Below are positions 23,990 to 30,021 of a stretch of DNA of 30,021 nucleotides, piece by piece; within the stretch, counting starts at the first letter, position 1; each line of letters opens with the position of its first letter. This DNA comes from Oscillospiraceae bacterium. Its GTDB lineage: Bacteria > Bacillota > Clostridia > Oscillospirales > Ruminococcaceae. A program made the position numbers and the translations under genes. Location: assembly GCA_016303235.1 (NCBI GenBank), contig JAEDMB010000004.1, positions 1 through 30,021 on the forward strand, written 5' to 3'. The notes under the pieces are model-generated. The model did not search any database and was not told the DNA's origin. It was given only the letters and a program-made list of their open reading frames with translations.

Positions 23990-25972
23990 ATGATAAAAAA
24001 ATACATATTCGGAAATCCGTTTCCAACTGATGCAGTAATAAAGGATATAGAAAAATCCGAGGGAAAGCTCCCTTATTTTGAAACTGACGGAAAAGGCAGT
24101 TTTACATGTGAACTTTCAGAAAATGATGTTGTTTACGGTCTTGGAGAACAGGTCAGAGGAATCAACAAAAGAGGCTGGGAATATATCGGCTGGAATTATG
24201 ATAATCCCAATCATCAGGAGGATACACGTTCACTTTACGGAGCTCATAACTTCATAATTGTACAAGGTGAAAAGACATTCGGAGCATTTTTCGACTATGC
24301 CGGAAAAATTGTCTTTGACATCGGCTACACCAAAAGAAACATTATGAATATCCGTGCCGATAAAAACGACCTTGCCGTTTATATTATTGACGGTGAATCC
24401 GAAAAGGATATCGTCAAGCAGTTCAGACAGATAATCGGAAGAAGCTATATTCCGCCTTTCTGGGCATTCGGATACGGTCAGAGCCGTTGGGGATACAAAA
24501 ATGAAAAGGATATAAAAGAAGTTGCAGAAAAATACAAATCTGCCGGTATTCCTCTGGACAGCATATATCTGGATATCGACTATATGGAACGATACAAGGA
24601 TTTCACAGTTGATAAAGAACGTTTTCCCGACCTTGAAAAACTTGTCAGGGATATGAAAAACGACGGCATACACCTTGTACCTATTATTGATGCAGGCGTC
24701 AGAATCGAGGAAGGATATGACGTATACGAAGAAGGTGTTGAAAACAATTATTTCTGCAAAAACGCTGACGGTGAAAATTTTGTCGGAGCTGTATGGCCGG
24801 GAAGAGTACATTTTCCGGATTTCCTGAATCCGAAAACAAGAGAATGGTTCGGAGAAAAATATTCCGTTCTTACAAAGCTCGGCATTGACGGCTTCTGGAA
24901 TGATATGAATGAACCGGCAATATTCTACACAGAGGACAGACTCGCAGAAACTCTTGAAAAAATTGAGGAACTGACGTCCGGAAATATGGGAATAGATGAA
25001 TATTTCACATTTACGGGAATGGTTGCTGGTCTCAATGGAAACAAGGGCGATTATGATAAATTCTATCACAATGTTGACGGAAAAATGATTAAGCACAGCG
25101 ATGTGCATAACCTTTACGGTATGAATATGACACGTTCCGCATTTGAAGCTTTGCAGAAAATCGAACCCGAAAAGCGTACATTATTTTTCTCACGTTCATC
25201 ATATATAGGAGCTCACCGCTATGGCGGAATATGGCAGGGAGATAATAAATCATGGTGGTCACATATTCTCCAGTCAATGCAACAGCTTCCCGCACTTAAT
25301 ATGTCAGGATTCATTTTCACAGGCTGTGATACAGGAGGATTCGGAAACGATACAACAGAAGATTTAATGCTCCGCTGGTTGCAGTATTCGTTATTTACAC
25401 CGCTTTTCCGCAATCATTCTGCTGACGGCACACGTGAACAGGAACTTTATCAGTTTGACAATGTAAGCTCAACTGCTGAAATGATAAAAATACGTTACAG
25501 CCTTATACCTTATCTTTACAGCGAATTTCTGAAAGCCGTTCTGAATGATGAAATGATGTTCCGCCCCATTGCATTTGATTTCCCAGATGATAAAAATTCA
25601 CAGCAGACTGAAGACCAGTTATTTGTCGGCAATGAAATTATGATAGCTCCGGTTTACAGACAGAATGCTCTCGGAAGATATGTTTATCTTCCCGAAGAAA
25701 TGATGCTTGTCAGAATGAGAAAATACAATGACTTTGAAACGGAAATTCTGCCTGCCGGACATCACTATGTCAATGCCGGATTAGATGAGCTTGTATTCTT
25801 CATACGCAAGGGCAAGGCTGTTCCTATGTGCGAACCGGCTGAAAATACCGCAAATATTGATTTTAATTCAATCAAGCTTGTCGGATATTCAGACAGCAGA
25901 TATGAATTATATAAAGACAACGGAATTTCTCCAAATCCGGAAGAAAGTCTTGAAATTATCTCTTTAAGCTGA
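23990..25972 (+). CDS. GH31-family alpha-glycosidase, cytoplasmic
   Basis: The 660-residue enzyme has the GH31 (beta/alpha)8 barrel: 'PPFWAFGYGQSRWGY' near the barrel start, 'YLDIDYM', the nucleophile motif GFWNDMNEP with Asp305, the acid/base region WQGDN with Asp418, and 'GFIFTGCDTGGFGND' and 'FRNHS' further on. The family hydrolyses alpha-glucosides or alpha-xylosides with retention; the exact bond is not readable. There is no signal peptide, so it acts inside the cell on imported oligosaccharides, matching the sugar importer encoded downstream. I use ATG 23990 after AAAAGGAG rather than an earlier in-frame ATG at 23924, which lacks a ribosome site and adds residues unlike the family. Its last 17 nt overlap the end of the convergent AraC gene. 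Confidence 0.93.
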   Translation: MIKKYIFGNPFPTDAVIKDIEKSEGKLPYFETDGKGSFTCELSENDVVYGLGEQVRGINKRGWEYIGWNYDNPNHQEDTRSLYGAHNFIIVQGEKTFGAFFDYAGKIVFDIGYTKRNIMNIRADKNDLAVYIIDGESEKDIVKQFRQIIGRSYIPPFWAFGYGQSRWGYKNEKDIKEVAEKYKSAGIPLDSIYLDIDYMERYKDFTVDKERFPDLEKLVRDMKNDGIHLVPIIDAGVRIEEGYDVYEEGVENNYFCKNADGENFVGAVWPGRVHFPDFLNPKTREWFGEKYSVLTKLGIDGFWNDMNEPAIFYTEDRLAETLEKIEELTSGNMGIDEYFTFTGMVAGLNGNKGDYDKFYHNVDGKMIKHSDVHNLYGMNMTRSAFEALQKIEPEKRTLFFSRSSYIGAHRYGGIWQGDNKSWWSHILQSMQQLPALNMSGFIFTGCDTGGFGNDTTEDLMLRWLQYSLFTPLFRNHSADGTREQELYQFDNVSSTAEMIKIRYSLIPYLYSEFLKAVLNDEMMFRPIAFDFPDDKNSQQTEDQLFVGNEIMIAPVYRQNALGRYVYLPEEMMLVRMRKYNDFETEILPAGHHYVNAGLDELVFFIRKGKAVPMCEPAENTANIDFNSIKLVGYSDSRYELYKDNGISPNPEESLEIISLS

Positions 25973-26813
25973 TTTTATTCTTATTCCGCCACTCTCTCGG
26001 AGGAATGCCGTAGATATTTCTGAATGCCCTTGAAAAATGGAGGGGGTTCTCATATCCTACGGCATTTCCTATATCAGAAATACTTAAGTTTGTAAGCTTG
26101 AGCAGTTCAGATGCCTTTGCCATTCTGAAACTAAGAATAAATTCCTGAGGAGTCTTTCCGACAGCCTCTCTGAAAATTTTTCCGAAATAGCTCCTGTTAA
26201 GTCCGCATACTTCAGCAATTTTTTCAACACTTATATCATTCTGAAAATTATGTTCGATATACTCAAGAGCCTCATGAATATAAAAATCTCTGAGCTTACT
26301 GCCTGTTGTAATTTTCGGACCTGATGCGGAACGTACAAGATAATCAAGAAACAAATAAAGATGACCGATTAAATGAAACGGTGATGAATCAGAATTACTG
26401 ACAATATACTGCATTTCATTCATCATAAATTCACGCATTTCCCTGAAACGTGCATGATAAACAGGAGTATCCTTTGTAATTCCGGCTAATTCAAGCATAC
26501 CCTTGACTCTGAGACCATCAAATTCAATCCATATATATTCCCATGGAATAATTTCATCAGCAATATAAGTATTAATCTGATTCGGAAAAATCATAAAGCC
26601 CTGATTGCTTTTAATATGATATGTCTGTGTAACGCCTTTTGAATCATCAGAAAAGAGAGTTCCCGAACCCGAAATAACATAATGAAAAAGATAATGATTT
26701 CTTGTAGCAGGGCCAAAGGAATGGGCAGGCTTACAGCGTTCCCGACCAAACTGGAAAAGCCCCAAATCAACAAAATTTTCATTTGGAAAAACTGAAAACA
26801 ATAAATCATTCAT
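25956..26813 (-). CDS. AraC-family transcriptional regulator (next to sugar importer)
   Basis: The 285-residue protein carries an arabinose-binding-like cupin domain ('RNHYLFHYVISGSGTLF', 'NQGFMIFPNQINTYIADEIIPWEYIWIEFDG', split here by short gaps) and a C-terminal AraC domain with helix-turn-helix units 'ISVEKIAEVCGLNRSYFGKIF' (about 194-214) and 'SISDIGNAVGYENPLHFSRAF' (about 243-263). This resembles the MsmR/RafR group that activates alpha-galactoside or alpha-glucoside uptake genes. It is divergent from the importer operon; the 197-bp gap holds paired inverted repeats that cover its own promoter. Its 3' end overlaps the GH31 gene by 17 nt, tail to tail. With the other AraC gene it brackets the GH31 gene. 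Confidence 0.94.
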   Translation of the reverse strand: MNDLLFSVFPNENFVDLGLFQFGRERCKPAHSFGPATRNHYLFHYVISGSGTLFSDDSKGVTQTYHIKSNQGFMIFPNQINTYIADEIIPWEYIWIEFDGLRVKGMLELAGITKDTPVYHARFREMREFMMNEMQYIVSNSDSSPFHLIGHLYLFLDYLVRSASGPKITTGSKLRDFYIHEALEYIEHNFQNDISVEKIAEVCGLNRSYFGKIFREAVGKTPQEFILSFRMAKASELLKLTNLSISDIGNAVGYENPLHFSRAFRNIYGIPPREWRNKNKISLKR

Positions 26814-26846
26814 TAATAATCACCTTGCTTTAATCTTTTTATTTCC

Positions 26847-26875
26847 ATTATATCACCATATATACCAAAATGCAA
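26847..26875 (-). promoter_or_regulatory. Likely promoter of the second AraC gene
   Basis: On the minus strand a perfect TATAAT (26852-26847) is preceded at 17 bp by a poor -35 (TTGCAT, 26875-26870). The left inverted-repeat arm at 26861-26874 overlaps this -35 and spacer, so self-regulation is plausible. Confidence 0.5.
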
Positions 26876-26917
26876 TGTGATTTTATGCATTTGCACTAAA
26901 AATAGCAAAATGGTATA
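26861..26917. promoter_or_regulatory. Nested inverted repeats, probable AraC-type operator
   Basis: TATACCAAAATGCA (26861-26874) and AGCAAAATGGTATA (26904-26917) are inverted copies agreeing at 10 of 14 positions, 43 bp centre to centre, about four helix turns. Inside, TGCAA (26871-26875) faces TTGCA (26891-26895). The arrangement between divergent AraC and importer genes fits a regulator bound at two half-sites. Confidence 0.45.
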
Positions 26918-26937
26918 AAAATGCTTGAAACCTGCTA

Positions 26938-26966
26938 TTTACTGATAGCATTATAGATGATATAAT
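26938..26966 (+). promoter_or_regulatory. Likely promoter of the sugar importer operon
   Basis: TTTACT (26938-26943), 17 bp, TATAAT (26961-26966). The weak -35 next to a perfect -10 fits an activator-dependent promoter, with the inverted repeat at 26904-26917 ending 20 bp upstream of the -35. AAGGAGG at 26998-27004 precedes the ATG at 27011. Confidence 0.6.
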
Positions 26967-27010
26967 ATATTCAACGATAAAACGTAAATAACTTATAAGG
27001 AGGAAATCAG

Positions 27011-28297
27011 ATGAGATACCGAAAAATTATCACTTTTGCTACATCTCTTGCAGTAGTTTCATCACTGCTGACAATGAGCGGTTGCAGTTCGGAAAGCAAC
27101 GGCAAAACTGTTGTGCGAATGTTGCAGTACAAGCCGGAGGCGGTAAAGGCTTTTGAGGCAATCGAACAGAGATTCAATGAAACTCATGACGATATTGAAT
27201 TAAAAATTGAATCTCCGAATGAAGCTATGACTGTACTTAAAACAAGACTTATCAAGGAAGATTATCCGGATATTGTCGGAATCGGCGGAGATATAAATTA
27301 TTCAAATTTTCTTGATGCAGAACTTTTTATGGATATTTCAGACTTTGAGGGAATTTCAGACATAAAGCCTTCGTATCTGCAAATCGAAAAAGACCTTGAA
27401 TTTATTCCGCAGGACGGAATATATGCTCTCCCTTATGTTGCCAACGCTGCCGGAATACTCTACAATAAAGAGATGTTCCGTGAAAACGGCTGGGAAATAC
27501 CAACAACATGGACTGAATTTACTGAACTTTGTGAAACTATTCAGTCAACTACTGATATTTACCCTCTCTATCTCGGATACAAGGATACATGGACTACCCT
27601 TGCACCCTGGAATGCTCTTGCGGTCGGAATTGCCGATGCAGATATATGCAGTCAGGTAAACGCCGGAAAAACTACTTTTGCCGAGGGATATGCAGAAGTT
27701 GCTGACAAAGTAAAAAAACTTCTCGATTACAGTGAACCTAATCCGTATGCTTACAGCTACAACGATGCATGTACGGCTTTCGCAAGAGGAGAATCCGCAA
27801 TGTATACCATAGGAAGCTATGCTGTTCCGCAGATTCTTTCAGTAAATCCCGATATGGAAATAGATTCCTTTCCTTTCCCCGCAAATGACAATGAAGAAGA
27901 CAACGTATTAAATTCGGGCGTTGACCTCCTGTTTGCAGTTATGAAAGAATGTAAAAACAAGGACGCTGTTTATGAAGTTCTCCGCTTTCTCTATGAAGAC
28001 GAAACAGTTCAGATTTATCTTGATGACCAGAGTGCCATTCCGTGCAAAAAGGGAGATTTTACACTTCCCTCAATGCTTGACGGTATGAGAGAATATATTG
28101 CCGATGACAGAATGTCTGATTATCACGACCATCATTATCCCAGTGAAATGAGCGTTGATGCTATGATTCAGACTTACCTAATGGATACAAGCGAAAATTC
28201 TGCTGAAACTTTTCTCTCACGCTTTGACAAGGAATGGACAAGATACAACAGAGACCTTATTGAAAAAGTCAGAAAATATGAGGAGGGATTAAAATGA
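27011..28297 (+). CDS. Sugar ABC transporter substrate-binding lipoprotein (CUT1)
   Basis: The 428-residue protein starts with a lipoprotein signal (lipobox MSGC, Cys25) and continues as an extracellular solute-binding protein of family 1 type: 'QRFNETHDDIELKIES' (with one residue before), 'YPDIVGIGGD', 'YALPYVANAAGILYNKEMFRENGWEIPTTW' in short pieces, and 'FARGESAMYTIGSYAVPQI', all typical positions in MalE/MsmE-like proteins. It would catch an oligosaccharide outside the membrane and pass it to the two permeases that follow. Together with the intracellular GH31 enzyme this suggests an alpha-linked oligosaccharide ligand, which is inference. The stop overlaps the next start as ATGA at 28294-28297. 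Confidence 0.94.
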   Translation: MRYRKIITFATSLAVVSSLLTMSGCSSESNGKTVVRMLQYKPEAVKAFEAIEQRFNETHDDIELKIESPNEAMTVLKTRLIKEDYPDIVGIGGDINYSNFLDAELFMDISDFEGISDIKPSYLQIEKDLEFIPQDGIYALPYVANAAGILYNKEMFRENGWEIPTTWTEFTELCETIQSTTDIYPLYLGYKDTWTTLAPWNALAVGIADADICSQVNAGKTTFAEGYAEVADKVKKLLDYSEPNPYAYSYNDACTAFARGESAMYTIGSYAVPQILSVNPDMEIDSFPFPANDNEEDNVLNSGVDLLFAVMKECKNKDAVYEVLRFLYEDETVQIYLDDQSAIPCKKGDFTLPSMLDGMREYIADDRMSDYHDHHYPSEMSVDAMIQTYLMDTSENSAETFLSRFDKEWTRYNRDLIEKVRKYEEGLK

Positions 28298-29175
28298 AAA
28301 AGTCAAAGCCTATGTCAAGCCGTACCAGAACATATATATTAATGATACTTCCGGCACTTATTCTTTTCTTTTTATTCAATACTGTTCCGCTTATTACCGG
28401 TGCATTTTACAGCCTTACGAATTACCGTGGCTACGGTTCATATGATTTTGTAGGATTAAGAAACTTTGCAGACCTGTTTCAGGATTCAAGAGTAGGGAAA
28501 TCATATCTGTTTACATTCAAGTATGCCCTTTGCGGAACTGTTCTAATCAATGTAATTTCGCTTTTGCTTGCACTCGGTCTGAACAGCAGGATTAAATTCA
28601 AAAATACTCTCAGAGGAATGTATTTCCTTCCGAATATTCTCGGCGGTCTTATTGTCGGATATATTTTCAGCTTTATTTTTACATACATAATTCCGACAGT
28701 CGCAAAATCAATCGGACTTGACTTTCTCAGCAACAGTATTCTTGCAAGTGAAAAATGGGCGTGGGTCGGCGTGCTTATAGTAGGCGTATGGCAGAGTGTT
28801 GCAATGAATACAATCATATATATTTCGGGACTTCAGACAATTCCGACTGATATTTACGAGGCAAGTGCTATTGACGGTGCGGGAAAATGGTGTACATTCC
28901 GCAAGCTCACACTTCCGTTACTGATACCGTTTATATCAACAAATCTTATACTCAGCACAAAAAATATGCTTATGGTATTTGACCAGATTATGTCCCTTAC
29001 AAAGGGAGGCCCTGCACAGAGTACCGAATCAATCTCCTATCTCATATACAGAAACGGTATGGACGGAGGTCAGTTCGGATTCCAGAGTGCAAATGCAGTA
29101 GTATTCTTTGTTGTAATCGTTACAATTTCAGTTATACAGCTTGCAATTACAAATAAAAAGGAGGAGCAGTTATGA
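28294..29175 (+). CDS. Sugar ABC transporter permease, MalF-like
   Basis: The 293-residue membrane protein has six hydrophobic segments starting with 'YILMILPALILFFLFN' and the EAA loop 'EASAIDGAGKWCTFRKLTLP' (about 189-208) that docks the ATPase. This is the first of the two CUT1 permeases (MalF/UgpA/MsmF type). It overlaps the lipoprotein gene by 4 nt (ATGA) and overlaps the next permease by 4 nt at 29172-29175, so all three are translationally coupled, with GAGGAG-type ribosome sites inside the preceding genes. Confidence 0.95.
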   Translation: MKKSKPMSSRTRTYILMILPALILFFLFNTVPLITGAFYSLTNYRGYGSYDFVGLRNFADLFQDSRVGKSYLFTFKYALCGTVLINVISLLLALGLNSRIKFKNTLRGMYFLPNILGGLIVGYIFSFIFTYIIPTVAKSIGLDFLSNSILASEKWAWVGVLIVGVWQSVAMNTIIYISGLQTIPTDIYEASAIDGAGKWCTFRKLTLPLLIPFISTNLILSTKNMLMVFDQIMSLTKGGPAQSTESISYLIYRNGMDGGQFGFQSANAVVFFVVIVTISVIQLAITNKKEEQL

Positions 29176-30021
29176 GTTCGGAAAAACATTTTGTATCCCA
29201 GCCCGTCACCGTAAAAGTAAAAAGTGCTGAAGAAATAAAAAGCAAGCCTGAAAAGCATAATATACCAGTAACAATATTGCTTGTTCTCGGCTGTCTTACG
29301 ATATTATTTCCGCTTTATATGACAATAATCATAGCTCTTAAATCGCCCTCTGAAATGACTAATGACGTTGCAGGAGCGTTGAGCTTTCCGGAAAAGCTGA
29401 ATTTTTCAAACTTTGCTGAGGCTATGAGAGTAACAGATTTCTGGAACTCCCTCACAAACAGCCTTATTATTACAGGTGCATCGATTATTCTTTCACTTGT
29501 ACTTCATTCAATGGCAGGCTATGCAATCGGCAGAGCTATGGCTAATAACAAGAAATTCAAGTTTATATACTTCTATATAGTAAGCGGTATGTTTGTACCT
29601 TTCGCAATACTTATGATGCCACTTGTAAAAGAAACTGCAATTATGGGCATTGACAATATGTTTGGCGTAATTATACTGTATGTTGTATTCTATATGCCTA
29701 TGAATGTAATGCTTTACAGCGGTTATCTTAAAAATGTACCCCTTGCACTTGAAGAGGCTGCCAATATTGACGGAGCATCTACATGGAGAACTTACTGGAC
29801 AATCATTTTCCCGATGATGAAGCCTATGCATGCAACTGTTGCAATTCTTACGGCTCTCGGAACATGGAATGATGTAATGACTCCGCTTGTTATTATGTCA
29901 GGTTCAGAAAAAACGACACTTCCGCTTGCACAGCTGAACTTCCAGACACAGTTCGGCACAAACTACAACCTTGCATTCGCATCATATCTGCTTGCACTTA
30001 TTCCGATTCTTGTATTCTATA
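29172..30021 (+). CDS. Sugar ABC transporter permease, MalG-like, cut by window end
   Basis: The frame opens at ATG 29172 and runs open to the window edge, giving 283 residues with no stop. After an unusually long polar N-terminus of about 33 residues come membrane segments from 'VTILLVLGCLTILFPLYM', and the EAA loop 'EEAANIDGASTWRTYWTIIF' (about 196-215). This is the second CUT1 permease (MalG/UgpE/MsmG type). MalG-like proteins usually have 270-300 residues, so only the last few are missing. No ATPase gene is visible; CUT1 importers of Firmicutes often share one MsmX-like ATPase encoded elsewhere. Confidence 0.93.
   Translation, partial: MSSEKHFVSQPVTVKVKSAEEIKSKPEKHNIPVTILLVLGCLTILFPLYMTIIIALKSPSEMTNDVAGALSFPEKLNFSNFAEAMRVTDFWNSLTNSLIITGASIILSLVLHSMAGYAIGRAMANNKKFKFIYFYIVSGMFVPFAILMMPLVKETAIMGIDNMFGVIILYVVFYMPMNVMLYSGYLKNVPLALEEAANIDGASTWRTYWTIIFPMMKPMHATVAILTALGTWNDVMTPLVIMSGSEKTTLPLAQLNFQTQFGTNYNLAFASYLLALIPILVFY

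Noticed and set aside
24230..25108. A 292-codon open frame antisense to the GH31 gene
   Set aside because: It mirrors the codon structure of an intact enzyme, has no ribosome site or family-like motif, and its peptide has shadow-frame composition.

Overview
The window looks like chromosome from an anaerobic, AT-rich, low-GC Gram-positive bacterium, most likely a gut or rumen clostridium of the Ruminococcus/Oscillospiraceae kind. That guess rests on consensus sigma-A promoters, strong AGGAGG-type ribosome sites, an oxygen-sensitive 2-hydroxyacyl-CoA-dehydratase-type enzyme set, lipoprotein ABC importers and an intracellular GH31 glycosidase beside AraC regulators. No genus can be proved from this stretch. 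There are no rRNA, tRNA, CRISPR or insertion-sequence features.

Left part (1-9.5 kb), all on the + strand: the end of a ferrous-iron uptake operon (FeoA end, a GNAT acetyltransferase, FeoA, FeoB, a small Cys-rich FeoB partner); a TetR regulator with a 36-bp perfect palindrome over its own promoter; a MacB/FtsX-type ABC exporter pair with a related but shorter inverted repeat in front; then a sulfur-amino-acid PLP enzyme broken by a one-base frameshift, a TcdA/ThiF-type E1-like enzyme, and the last ~60 residues of a LacI-family regulator whose remainder is missing.

Middle (9.5-15.8 kb): a control region with three cre/LacI-type operator sequences and a good promoter precedes a five-gene operon. 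It encodes an ASKHA activase, an unusual fusion of a second activase to an HgdB-like catalytic subunit, a separate HgdB-like subunit, a NitT/TauT-type lipoprotein and its permease. This reads as import of a small molecule coupled to an ATP-driven low-potential reduction of unknown substrate. No ABC ATPase or CoA-activating enzyme is present.

Central minus-strand block (16.1-22.9 kb): two translationally coupled genes behind a perfect consensus promoter. The first encodes a 1872-residue protein with a C-terminal STAND/AAA-like P-loop ATPase, long helical repeats and an internal cold-shock-like segment. The second encodes a 348-residue protein ending in a HEPN-like R-x4-H motif. I read this as a candidate NTPase-plus-RNase conflict (defence) system; it is the least explained part of the window.

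Right part (22.9-30 kb): a sugar-utilisation locus with two AraC regulators flanking a cytoplasmic GH31 alpha-glycosidase, then a CUT1 sugar ABC importer (lipoprotein, MalF-like and MalG-like permeases, the last cut by the window edge). Nested inverted repeats between the second AraC gene and the transporter suggest direct control of the importer.
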